From CAWHXG01 sp963833235 (GTDB taxonomy: Bacteria; Pseudomonadota; Alphaproteobacteria; Rhodobacterales; Rhodobacteraceae), in the NCBI GenBank assembly GCA_963833235.1, contig CAWHXG010000006.1:310001-374000 (forward strand): 64,000 bases of DNA. The letters run 5' to 3'. This document shows, in pieces, positions 1 to 8,402 of the stretch. A program made the translations under genes and the position numbers. Under the pieces are notes generated by a model that was not told the origin of the DNA, did no database searches, and saw only the letters and a program-made list of their open reading frames with translations. The first letter of the stretch is position 1. Each line of letters starts with the position of its first letter.

Positions 1-685
1 CCATGATGATCGCCCGTTCGGTATGCTGTGCCACCAGCGGCAGATCGTGGCTGACCAGCATAAGCGTCGTGCCGGTATCGGCGACGAGTTCGTCGGCGAG
101 GTCCATGATGTCGCGCTGGATTACCGCATCGAGCGCGGTCGTCGGCTCGTCGGCGATCAGGAGGGCCGGGCGCAACATCAGGACGGAGGCCAGCATGATC
201 CGCTGCCGCATCCCGCCCGAGAATTCGTGCGGGTGCCGGTGGAGAACGGCGCGCGGATCGGCCATCGCGACGCGGGTAAGCATTGCCACGGCGGCATCCT
301 CTGCGGCGCGGCGCGACAGGCCCTGATGCAGCATCGGCCCTTCGGTCATCTGCCGTCCGATGGTCAGCGACGGGTTGAGCGACGTCATCGGCTCCTGAAA
401 GACCATGCCGATCCGCGCGCCGCGGATCGCACGCAATTCAGGCGCGGGCATCGTCACCACGTCGCGCCCCTCCCAGAGGATGCGGCCGGCTTCGACCCGG
501 CCGCCCGCGGGCAGCAGGCCCAGGATCGCGCGCCCGATCATCGTCTTGCCAGAGCCGCTCTCGCCGATCACGCCAAGGCGCTCTCGCGGCTCCAGCGCGA
601 ACGAGACGCCGTCGACGACCCGCGTCCGGCCGCCCTGCCCGTCCGGAAAGCTGATGCTCAGGTCCTCGACCGACAGCAGGCTCAT
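1..685 (-). CDS. Dipeptide/oligopeptide ABC transporter ATP-binding protein (3' end cut by window edge)
   Basis: Cytoplasmic ATPase that powers peptide-type import with the two permeases encoded just upstream. The visible 228 residues carry Walker A GESGSGKT (about 41-48), the Q-loop in VFQEPMTSLNP (about 95-105), the ABC signature EFSGGMRQR (about 154-162), Walker B LLIADEP (about 175-181) and the H-loop VSHD (about 211-214). This is the DppD/OppD subfamily. The ATG overlaps the stop of the preceding permease gene (ATGA), so it is translationally coupled. The C-terminal part lies outside the window; whether it is a single-domain DppD or a DppDF fusion cannot be seen. Confidence 0.93.
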   Translation of the reverse strand, partial: MSLLSVEDLSISFPDGQGGRTRVVDGVSFALEPRERLGVIGESGSGKTMIGRAILGLLPAGGRVEAGRILWEGRDVVTMPAPELRAIRGARIGMVFQEPMTSLNPSLTIGRQMTEGPMLHQGLSRRAAEDAAVAMLTRVAMADPRAVLHRHPHEFSGGMRQRIMLASVLMLRPALLIADEPTTALDAVIQRDIMDLADELVADTGTTLMLVSHDLPLVAQHTERAIIM

Positions 686-1569
686 CGCCTCCCCTCCATG
701 CCGCTCATGTGGGGGTCCAGCCGGTCGCGCAGCGCGTCGCCGAAGACGTTGATCCCCAGCAGGGCCAGGCTGATGCACAGGCCAGGAAAGATCGCGAGCC
801 AGGGCGCCTCGATGAAGCTGCCGCGCGCCTCGGACAGCATGTTGCCCCATGTGGGCGCCGGCGGCGGAACGCCCAGCCCCAGAAAGCTCAGAGCGCTTTC
901 GGCCAGAAGGGCGGACCCGAACAAGGCGGTGCCCATCACGATGAGCGGTGCGGTGCAGTTCGGCAGGACATGCGCGAAGAGCGTACGGAACGACCCGTCG
1001 CCGACCGCGCGGCTCGCCTCCACGAACTCCTTCTCGCGCACCGACAGGACCGTGCCGCGCACCAGACGCAGGACCGAAGGCGCATAGCTGAGCGACAGCG
1101 CGACGATGACGCCCAGTTCCGACGGCCCGGCGATGGCCATGATCGCCAGCGCCAGCAAAAGCCCCGGGAACGCCAGCAGCGCGTCGGTCAGCATCATCGC
1201 GATACGGTCCAGCCAGCCGCCGAAATAGCCGGCGATGCCGCCCGCCAGCGTGCCGAACCCGACCGCGAAGACCACCGTGGCGGCCGCGACGAGAACGGAG
1301 GTCCGCGCGCCCACCAGGATGCGCGACAGGACGTCCCGCCCCCATTCGTCCGTCCCCATCGGGTGTCGTGCAGACGGCGCGCCGAAGCGGTTCAGGAAGT
1401 CGGGCGCGAGCGGATCGTAGGGGGTCCAGACGGATCCCATCAGCGCGGCACCGAAGACGAGGGCGAGGAAGATGCTGCCGACGATGCCGTTGAACCGCCG
1501 CAGGAACCACGGCCGCCGCAGGCCCCGCCGCAGGCGGACCGGCGCATCGGTGCCCGCGCCGACGCTCAC
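682..1569 (-). CDS. Dipeptide/oligopeptide ABC transporter permease, DppC type
   Basis: Inner-membrane permease of a peptide-type importer. At 295 residues it matches the family length. An N-terminal anchor precedes a transmembrane segment near residues 30-50, a periplasmic stretch with HPMGTDEWGRDVLSRI (typical of DppC), and a BPD_transp_1 core with the EAA-like loop EASRAVGDGSFRTLF. I chose the GTG at 1569 because it forms a GTGA overlap with the stop of the DppB gene and removes a charged out-of-family extension that a longer reading would add. It ends in an ATGA overlap with the ATPase gene. Confidence 0.92.
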   Translation of the reverse strand: MSVGAGTDAPVRLRRGLRRPWFLRRFNGIVGSIFLALVFGAALMGSVWTPYDPLAPDFLNRFGAPSARHPMGTDEWGRDVLSRILVGARTSVLVAAATVVFAVGFGTLAGGIAGYFGGWLDRIAMMLTDALLAFPGLLLALAIMAIAGPSELGVIVALSLSYAPSVLRLVRGTVLSVREKEFVEASRAVGDGSFRTLFAHVLPNCTAPLIVMGTALFGSALLAESALSFLGLGVPPPAPTWGNMLSEARGSFIEAPWLAIFPGLCISLALLGINVFGDALRDRLDPHMSGMEGRR

Positions 1570-2507
1570 ATCCGCACCCGCGGATCGAACACCATGTAGA
1601 GCAGATCGACCATCAGGTTCACGCAGACGTAAATGGCCGCGATGAACAGCAGGCACCCCTGCAGGACCGGGTAGTCGCGTGCATAGATCGCGTCCACAAG
1701 CAGGCGCCCGATGCCGGGAAGGCTGAACACCGTCTCGGTCACCGACGCGCCCCCCAGCATGCCGCCGAGGATCAGCCCGATCACCGTGAGCGCCGGGCCG
1801 AAGGCGTTGCGGAAGACGTGCCGCGTCAGCACGACCGTCTCGCTGAGACCCTTGGCGCGGGCATGGGTGACGTAATCGAGGCGCAGCACCTCAAGGGTCT
1901 GGGCGCGAAGCATGCGCGCGATCACCGCCATCTCGACCAGCGCCAGCGTCGCCACCGGCATCACGAGGTAGCGCACGCCGCCCAGGAAGTCTTCGGCCAC
2001 CGAGACGAAGCCGATTGTCGGCAGCCAGCCCAGATTGATCGCGAAGAGGTAGATCATCATCAGGCCGAGCCAGAAGGACGGAAGCGACAGGAAGAGGATC
2101 GAGACGAAGACGATGGCATAGTCGATGCCGGTGTCCTGCCGCCAGGCGGCGATCAGGCCCGCGGGCGTCGCGATCAGCAGGGCGAGCCCGACGGCCAGCG
2201 CGGTGATCGTCGCGGTGACGCCGAAGCGCTGCGCGATGGCCTCGGTCACGGGCTCGCCCGACTTGATCGAGACGCCAAGATCGCCCTGCGCGAGGTTGCC
2301 CAGCCAGATCGCGAACTGGACGGGGATCGGCTTGTCGAGGCCAAGCTCGGCGCGCATGGCCTCGACGGCGGCGTCGCTGTCGGCGTCGTTCAGCATGATC
2401 GCCGCGGGATCGCCGGGAATCAGGCGGATCAGGGCAAAAACGATCACCGACACCAGAAACAGTGTCGGGATCGTCATCGCCACCCGGCGGAGCGCGTAGC
2501 CCCACAT
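1566..2507 (-). CDS. Dipeptide/oligopeptide ABC transporter permease, DppB type
   Basis: The partner membrane subunit of the importer, 313 residues. The N-terminal signature MWGYALRRVAMTIPTLF followed by RLIPGDPA is characteristic of DppB/OppB, and the protein has about six transmembrane segments with the EAA-type cytoplasmic loop THARAKGLSETVVL. It follows the substrate-binding protein gene after 30 bp and overlaps the DppC gene by 4 bp, so the order SBP-B-C-D is the standard peptide operon. The substrate cannot be read from the permease. Confidence 0.93.
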   Translation of the reverse strand: MWGYALRRVAMTIPTLFLVSVIVFALIRLIPGDPAAIMLNDADSDAAVEAMRAELGLDKPIPVQFAIWLGNLAQGDLGVSIKSGEPVTEAIAQRFGVTATITALAVGLALLIATPAGLIAAWRQDTGIDYAIVFVSILFLSLPSFWLGLMMIYLFAINLGWLPTIGFVSVAEDFLGGVRYLVMPVATLALVEMAVIARMLRAQTLEVLRLDYVTHARAKGLSETVVLTRHVFRNAFGPALTVIGLILGGMLGGASVTETVFSLPGIGRLLVDAIYARDYPVLQGCLLFIAAIYVCVNLMVDLLYMVFDPRVRM

Positions 2508-2537
2508 CGGTTCAGCCGCCGCCCCCGGCCGCGTCGA

Positions 2538-4064
2538 TCAACCGTCGACCGTGACGTTCCAGAACCGAAGCGTCCCGCCGGGCCAGGGGGTGAAGCCCGC
2601 GACCCGGTCGCTGACGACGACGGCGGCGGGCTGCGAGTAGAGGCCGATGGCCGGCACCTGCTCCAGGAACAACCCCATCAACTCGTCGGAGATGGCGGCG
2701 CGCGCCGTGTCGTCGGTCTCGCGCATCAGCGCGTCGATCTTCTCTAGGGCCTCGGGATCGGCCCAGACCTTGCGCTGCTGGTCGCCCGAGAACATGTCCC
2801 AGCTCAGCGCGGGATCGAGCCGCGACGAGAAGCCGAACGACATCACCTGATAGTCGCCGTCGCGGTAGCGGTCGAGCTGCGTTCCCCATTCCAGAACCTC
2901 GATCTCGATGTTCAGGCCGGCCTGCTGCCACATCGCCTGCGCGACCACGGCCTGGTCGTACATCGTCGCCGACCGGCGCGAGGTGATCAGCCGGATCGGC
3001 TCGCCGTCGTACCCGGCCTCCTGCAGAAGCGCCTTCGCCGCCTCTGGGTCGTAGCCATAGGTGGCCTGCTGCGCCTCGGTGTGGAAGCTAGAGATGGGCG
3101 GGATCGGCGTGGCGTTCGCGCTGTCGTAGCCCATCAGCATCGCAAGCTGATTGACGTCGAGCGCCTTCGCCATCGCCTGGCGGAGGGGAATGCTCGACAT
3201 CACGTCGTCGTGGCGCGAGATCAGGAAGGCGCCCCAGGCCGGCGTCTGCTCCACCGTAACCTCGAAGCCCGCGTTCCGCATCTCCTCGACGTCGGAGGTG
3301 GAGATGTCGAGCAGATCGACCTCGCCCGCGCGCATCGCCGCCTTGGCGGAGGCGGCGTCCGGCACGATCGTGATGCGGACCTCGTCCACCTCCGGCATCT
3401 TGGCGCCGGTATAGCCGCTCACCTCGCCCTCGGCGGGCGCATAATCCTCGAACCGCGACAGCACGACGCGCTGGCCGGGCCGCCATTCGACGAAGCGGAA
3501 CGGGCCGGTGCCGATGGGCCCCTCCCATTCGCCGTCGGGGCCGAGGCTGTCCATGTGGATCACAGGCGTGGAGCCGCAGTCGAACCGGGCCAGGTCCTTG
3601 AGGAACAGCGGCGACGGCTCCGAGATGACGTACTCTACGGTCATGTCGTCCAGTGCGCTGACCGAGGTGACCTCGATCCCGTCCTCGCCCGAGAACCGGT
3701 CGCGGCAGCGCCAGTCCGTCTCGGGCAGCATCAGGCGGTCCCAGGACGCCACGACGGAGTTCGCGTCCATCGGTTCGCCGTTGTGGAAGGTGACGCCCTC
3801 GCGCAGCGGAAAGGTGTAGGTCAGCCCGTCGTCGGATACCTGGACCTCGGTCGCAAGCACCGGGCCGACGCTCAGGTCGTCGCGGTAGCCCACCAGCCCC
3901 TCGACGATGTTCATGTGAACCTGGTCGGTGAAGCCCGACCGGTCGACGCCCGGATTGGTGGAGGTGATGTCGCTCTGCGAGGCGACGCGCAGGGTGGTCT
4001 GTGCCGACCCCGGTCCCGATGTCAGCGCCAGCGTCGCGGCAGATAGAAGAAGCAGTCGTGTCAT
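2538..4064 (-). CDS. Periplasmic peptide-type ABC substrate-binding protein (SBP_bac_5 family)
   Basis: Captures the ligand in the periplasm and hands it to the DppBC permease. The ATG at 4064 gives 508 residues and a clear signal peptide (MTRLLLLSAATLALTSGPGSAQ, cleavage after SAQ). The mature protein shows family hallmarks: YTFPLREGVTFHNGEPM near residue 90 and the GTGPF block near 190. The longer in-frame reading upstream is rejected because it destroys the signal peptide. Neighbouring genes encode an Ntn-hydrolase and an M20 amidohydrolase, so an amide-containing or peptide-like ligand is inferred; family members also bind nickel, glutathione and opines. Confidence 0.93.
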   Translation of the reverse strand: MTRLLLLSAATLALTSGPGSAQTTLRVASQSDITSTNPGVDRSGFTDQVHMNIVEGLVGYRDDLSVGPVLATEVQVSDDGLTYTFPLREGVTFHNGEPMDANSVVASWDRLMLPETDWRCRDRFSGEDGIEVTSVSALDDMTVEYVISEPSPLFLKDLARFDCGSTPVIHMDSLGPDGEWEGPIGTGPFRFVEWRPGQRVVLSRFEDYAPAEGEVSGYTGAKMPEVDEVRITIVPDAASAKAAMRAGEVDLLDISTSDVEEMRNAGFEVTVEQTPAWGAFLISRHDDVMSSIPLRQAMAKALDVNQLAMLMGYDSANATPIPPISSFHTEAQQATYGYDPEAAKALLQEAGYDGEPIRLITSRRSATMYDQAVVAQAMWQQAGLNIEIEVLEWGTQLDRYRDGDYQVMSFGFSSRLDPALSWDMFSGDQQRKVWADPEALEKIDALMRETDDTARAAISDELMGLFLEQVPAIGLYSQPAAVVVSDRVAGFTPWPGGTLRFWNVTVDG

Positions 4065-4119
4065 GGTTTTTCCCCGGTTGGTTTTAGATCCGCCGGTCTT
4101 CGCGCCGACGATGTTCGGT

Positions 4120-5250
4120 TCATTCGGCTGCGGCAGCCAGGCCCGGCCGGAGGCGGTGGACCGCCCAGGTCGTCCTTGGATCGTAGGGCGCGGGCCGCAC
4201 GTGCATCTCGCCCGCGGCGGCATCGAAGATCACGCTGGCCACGGAGGCCGACAGATGCCCGGACCGCGACCGGACCGGCGGGCGGCAGACCGCGTAGGGC
4301 GTGCCGAAATCGTCCGTCAGAGCGGCCCGGAAGGTATCGGTATCCACACCGTCCGCTGCCTCCAGATAGGCGCGGACGCGGCGGTCGCGGTAGAAGGTGC
4401 AGGGCGTTCGCCCGGTCCGGGCGCCGTCGCGGATCTTCGTCGTCGCCACCGCACTTTGAAAATGGTTCGAATGGGCGAAAAGGCCGTCCGCCCCGGGCCA
4501 GGTCGGAAACACCTCCTCGGGCGTCGTCTCGAGGTTGATCGCCTCGTCCCCGCGTGCTGCCGCCAGCGTCATGTTGTTGGACACCGCGCGCGGGGCCGAC
4601 GTCACGGCGCCGATCGCCTCGGCGAAGGTCGGCGACGTCAGGATGCGCCGCCGGATCATCGACAGCGGCATCCCCGTGCGCCCGCCGTCGAGCTCGCATT
4701 CCAGGTTGTTCGCCGTCACCGAGATGCCCTGGTCGTTGAAGCCCGACCGCGCGAGGCCCCCGGCCTCGACGAACGTCATCAGGGCGGGGCCGTCGTCCGG
4801 CACGACCTCCAGCACGATGGAGGAATGGACGCAGGCGGCGTTGAAGTCCCAGTTCTGCCCGTGCAGAAGGCGCCCGGCCGCCGTCGCCCGGCCAAGCGCG
4901 AGGCCACTGGTGCATCCTTCGGCCGGCATAGCGTCTACCGCCTTGGGGTCGCGGCCGTTGAAGATCTCCGAACGCGCGTTGATCACGATCACCGTCTCGA
5001 CATCGATCCCCGCACCCTCCGCGATGGCATCGATCTCGGTGAGGTATTCCGCGTCGACCGTCGCGATGGCCGGACGGAACTCCGCGGCAAGGCGGCGGAC
5101 GACCGACCAGTCGAAGCCCCGGGCGCCCATGGCCTCGCGATAGATCGCCTCGCCCCGGGCGATGCGTTCTGCCGCCTGTCGACCATAGGCGAGGCCGCGC
5201 TCGCGCGGTGGGCCCTCGATGCGGATGTACGGAAACGGCGAGATGTCCAT
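4120..5250 (-). CDS. Acyl-CoA:6-APA acyltransferase / C45 family Ntn-hydrolase
   Basis: An N-terminal-nucleophile amide hydrolase or acyltransferase made as a proenzyme. The 376 residues align to the AAT/peptidase C45 layout: an N-terminal region with RGLAYGRQ near residue 19, then the autocleavage site EGCTS with Cys113 as predicted nucleophile after Gly112, followed by HGQNWDFN near 134 and a NNLE block near 175. In this family, self-cleavage before the Cys creates the active enzyme. It sits upstream of the peptide-type transporter genes on the same strand and is divergent from a GntR regulator and an M20 hydrolase. The natural substrate is unknown; antibiotic acylation is not implied. Confidence 0.85.
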   Translation of the reverse strand: MDISPFPYIRIEGPPRERGLAYGRQAAERIARGEAIYREAMGARGFDWSVVRRLAAEFRPAIATVDAEYLTEIDAIAEGAGIDVETVIVINARSEIFNGRDPKAVDAMPAEGCTSGLALGRATAAGRLLHGQNWDFNAACVHSSIVLEVVPDDGPALMTFVEAGGLARSGFNDQGISVTANNLECELDGGRTGMPLSMIRRRILTSPTFAEAIGAVTSAPRAVSNNMTLAAARGDEAINLETTPEEVFPTWPGADGLFAHSNHFQSAVATTKIRDGARTGRTPCTFYRDRRVRAYLEAADGVDTDTFRAALTDDFGTPYAVCRPPVRSRSGHLSASVASVIFDAAAGEMHVRPAPYDPRTTWAVHRLRPGLAAAAE

Positions 5251-5329
5251 TCGTTAAGATTGTACGAAATTGCGATACCGGTCAATCGGCATGTTCCCAC
5301 CGGGGCGTCCGATCTGTTATGGGGCCTAC
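5251..5329. promoter_or_regulatory. Divergent promoter/operator region
   Basis: The 79 bp between the divergent Ntn-hydrolase and GntR regulator genes is locally AT-richer than its surroundings (the stretch around 5252-5284 includes TTAAGATTGTACGAAATTG). It must hold the promoters for both directions and is the obvious place for an autoregulatory GntR operator. I cannot assign exact -35/-10 boxes, and the TTGTAC-like core is only suggestive. Confidence 0.4.
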
Positions 5330-6229
5330 ATGAACGCCTTTCCCGATCTCGCGACCTTCGGGGCACGCCATCACCGCCTGGCCGTTCAGATCGTCGAGAT
5401 CGCGCGGATGCGGGGCCTGGCTTCGGGCGCGCATCTCACCGCCGCGCCGCTGGCGGTCGAGCTGGACGTGTCGAGGTCGCCTGTCCTGCGGGCGCTCGAG
5501 CTGCTGTCGGCCGTCGGCGTCCTGCGCCGCGAGGACAATTGCGGATACTTCATCGCGGATCTCGATGCGTTCGACGCTCGGATGCTGATGTCCGACGAGG
5601 ATCGCGTCTATCGCCGGATCGCCAACGACCGGATCGACGGACGCCTGCCCGAGGTGGTGGACGAGGCCGGGCTGATGCGCCGGTACGACGCGCCGCGCCG
5701 CCTGGTGTCGCGCGTCATGGGGCGTCTGGCCGAGGAGGACGTCGTTGTCCGGCGCGCCGGTCAGGGCTGGGCGTTCCACCCGCCCCTCGGCCCGTGCGAG
5801 GCCGCGGCGAGCGTGCGGTACCGGCTGGTCATCGAACCGGCGGCGCTGCTCGAGCCGAACTTCCGTGCGCCCGAGCGCGAGCTGGCCGGGATCGCCGACG
5901 AGCAGCGCCGGATGCAGGACGAGGCCGAGGTGCCCGGCCGGTCGGTCCTCAACTTCGACCGCAACGCGCGCTTTCACGAAGCCGTCGCGGAATGGTCCGG
6001 AAGTCCGTTCCTGCGCGACGCGGTGCGGCGGCACAACCGGCGCCGCCGACTGACGCAGTATCGCCACTTCGTCCGCCCGCCTCGCATCCGCGTGTCCGCC
6101 GAAGAGCATCTGGGCGTTCTGGCCGCCATCGCAGACGGTGACCTGGCGCAGGCGCGGCGCCGCCTCATCGACCACATCCGCGGCGCCCCGATCTCGGCCC
6201 AGGCTCTGTCGGAGCGCAGCGATCCATGA
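5330..6229 (+). CDS. GntR/FCD-family transcriptional regulator with two winged-helix segments
   Basis: Probable ligand-responsive repressor of the flanking transport and hydrolase genes. From the ATG at 5330 it has 299 residues. The first winged helix spans about residues 25-80 (DVSRSPVLRALELLSAVGVLRR recognition-helix region, which reads as GntR). A second winged-helix-like segment spans about 88-145 (RRLVSRVMGRLAEEDVVVRR). The all-helical C-terminal part (about 165-290) looks like an FCD ligand domain with FHEAVAEWSGSPFL. Tandem winged helices are not the usual single-HTH GntR design. Its stop overlaps the M20 gene start (ATGA). A start 60 bp earlier is possible but lies in the promoter region. 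Confidence 0.82.
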   Translation: MNAFPDLATFGARHHRLAVQIVEIARMRGLASGAHLTAAPLAVELDVSRSPVLRALELLSAVGVLRREDNCGYFIADLDAFDARMLMSDEDRVYRRIANDRIDGRLPEVVDEAGLMRRYDAPRRLVSRVMGRLAEEDVVVRRAGQGWAFHPPLGPCEAAASVRYRLVIEPAALLEPNFRAPERELAGIADEQRRMQDEAEVPGRSVLNFDRNARFHEAVAEWSGSPFLRDAVRRHNRRRRLTQYRHFVRPPRIRVSAEEHLGVLAAIADGDLAQARRRLIDHIRGAPISAQALSERSDP

Positions 6230-7377
6230 CCGGCGAAGACCTCGTTGCCTGGCGTCGCCATCTGCACGCCCGGCCCGAAGCTTCCGGCCGGGAGGAATGG
6301 ACCGCCGGCCAGGTCGCCGCCGCCCTCGACGCCGCCGCACCCGACGCGGTGGTGCGCGGGCTCGGTGGCCACGGCGTCGCGGCCGTCTACGAAGGCCCCG
6401 CGCCGGGCCAAACGATCATGGTCAGATGCGAGCTGGACGGCCTTCCCATCCCCGAGATCTCGGACCTAGCGTATCGCTCCACCATACCGTGCCACGGGCA
6501 TCTCTGCGGCCATGACGGCCACATGGCCATCGTGCTGGGCCTCGCCCATCGTCTTTCCCGCCGCCGGCCTGCCGGTGGCCGGGTCGTCCTTCTCTTCCAA
6601 CCGGCGGAGGAGGATGGCTCGGGCGCGGCCGCCGTGCTCGCCGATCCCCGCTTTGCGCCGCTCGCCCCCGATTGGGCCTTTGCGCTTCACAACATGCCGG
6701 GCCTTCCGCTCGGCCATGCCTCCGTGATGGCGGGGCCGGTGAACTGCGCGTCGCGCGGCCTGCGCATGGTCCTGACCGGGCGAACGGCCCACGCCTCGCG
6801 CCCAGACGAGGGCGTCGCGTCCACCATGGCCCTTGCGGAGCTTCTTGCCGAACTGACGGCTCTGCGCGCCGGAGACGACGTGACCGATCCGGCCTTCCGG
6901 CTCGCGACCGTCACCCATGCGGCCCTCGGCGAGCCGACCTTCGGCGTCGCGCCGGGGCGGGCCGAGCTTCGGGTCACGCTTCGAACCCTCCGCGACGACG
7001 GAATGGCGGAACTCGTCGCAGTGACCGTCGCGGGCCTCGATGCCGCCGGTCGCCGGCACGGGCTGGTCACGACGTTCGACGAGCACGACGTCTTCGTCCA
7101 TTGCGACAACGATCCCGAAGCGACGGCCATCCTCGCGCAGGCCGTGGCGGATGCGGGTCTCTCCCTCGGCACGGAAGGTCTGCCGATGCGCGGCTCGGAG
7201 GATTTCGGCCGGTTCGGTCGAACGGCGAAGTCCGCGATGCTCCTGCTCGGTGCGGGAACGGATCGGCCGGGCCTGCATGCGCCCGACTACGACTTCCCCG
7301 ACCAGATCATCCCGATGGGGGTTGCTATCTTCGAGCGGGCCATCGAACAAGTTGACGGGATCCGCCAGACACCGTGA
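6226..7377 (+). CDS. M20-family metallo-amidohydrolase (hippurate/IAA-amino-acid hydrolase-like)
   Basis: Cytoplasmic zinc/manganese amidohydrolase that splits N-acyl amino acids or related amides. The 383 residues carry the M20D hallmarks: HGHLCGHDGHM at about 90-100 (metal-binding Cys94/His96 and His99), the catalytic glutamate pair in QPAEED at about 126-130, the dimerisation-domain histidine in TAHASRP near 190 and the C-terminal GSEDFGRF motif near 325. It is translationally coupled to the GntR regulator. With the divergent Ntn-hydrolase and peptide-type transporter it looks like an import-and-cleave module for an amide compound. Confidence 0.92.
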   Translation: MTGEDLVAWRRHLHARPEASGREEWTAGQVAAALDAAAPDAVVRGLGGHGVAAVYEGPAPGQTIMVRCELDGLPIPEISDLAYRSTIPCHGHLCGHDGHMAIVLGLAHRLSRRRPAGGRVVLLFQPAEEDGSGAAAVLADPRFAPLAPDWAFALHNMPGLPLGHASVMAGPVNCASRGLRMVLTGRTAHASRPDEGVASTMALAELLAELTALRAGDDVTDPAFRLATVTHAALGEPTFGVAPGRAELRVTLRTLRDDGMAELVAVTVAGLDAAGRRHGLVTTFDEHDVFVHCDNDPEATAILAQAVADAGLSLGTEGLPMRGSEDFGRFGRTAKSAMLLLGAGTDRPGLHAPDYDFPDQIIPMGVAIFERAIEQVDGIRQTP

Positions 7378-8402
7378 CATCTTCGATCCAGACCGGCTCC
7401 TGCCGATCCTTCGCTAGATCATCAAGTCGCCGTCCCCGCGCCGATCTCGACCATCGAGCTGCCGGGTGTGGCAACGGAGGGCTTGCGCGTCGCCGCGATC
7501 GGCGCAGGAGTCGGGGGCTGCTCCCTCGCCAGATCGATCTTGGAAGGACGACCCGACCGCCCGCATCGGCACGAATAGGATCGACGCCGAGGAGGTCGCC
7601 GGGGCCCTGCGCGCCGATCTTGCCTGCAAGCCGGTGCGCCACGATGCCCCCGGCCTTGACCCCGTGGGCGCAATCCCGCGGCGACGGGGCCGACATCGCC
7701 CGTGGGGAAAGGCGCCGGGGCGCCATCCGTGGCCACGGGCCGCTGCGTTTCATCGCTTTGCAGGAGGCGCGGGATCGGCTGGCCGGCTTCGGCCGCCTTC
7801 GGCTCAACGATGCCGCCCTGACGCCGGAAACGATGGAAGCCGGACGCCCCGACCCGCGTAACGAGATCGCCCGGCTTGAGGCAATCGCCCGGACCTTCGT
7901 CTCGCTTGCCTGCCTGACCCGGCGCAGCGGTATACCAGCCGCAGCCGCCCTCGGCCATGGCGCACGGTGCATTCCGAGAGCGCCCGGGCGAACCGTGGCT
8001 CGTCGGCCTTTCGGCAAGGGGCGTCAGGCGTTCGGGACGACGGCGGCGCGGATGGGGAACATCGTAAGGCGCAGCTCCGATCCGGTGTTGCAAGCGAGCC
8101 CGAGGTTCATGGCGGCCGCCCGGGCCGACCCGATCGCCCCGGGCAAGTCGGCCTCAAACATCGACCCCACAAGCCGCCGCACTCGTGGCGACCGTGCAAC
8201 CCGATCCATGCCACGGCGACGGATAGGTTCCGGCTCCATGCACCGATGCCGTTTCCACGGACGCCGCGGGGCGGACGCCAAAGCGTTCCGCCCCTCCTTC
8301 ATGCGCCGACTGCGCGCCGGACAGTCCTCCTTGCAAGGGGCGTGCCGTGGCCCGTCACCCTTGCAGCAACCGCGACAGCAAATGCCGTCGCACCATCTGA
8401 CC
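7378..8402. other. Kilobase with no convincing gene
   Basis: Open frames on both strands here switch frame, lack ribosome binding sites and resemble no family I recognise. Short protein-like stretches occur (plus strand near 7440-7530, with VAAIGAGVGG; plus strand near 7850-7910, with NEIARLEAIARTF; minus strand near 8060-8150), which could be remnants of decayed genes. I see no inverted repeats of insertion-sequence type, no tRNA and no array. It separates the M20 gene from the convergent RTX gene. Confidence 0.5.

Noticed and set aside
3928..6141. A 737-residue plus-strand frame
   Set aside because: It is antisense to the binding-protein and Ntn-hydrolase genes and out of frame with the GntR regulator.
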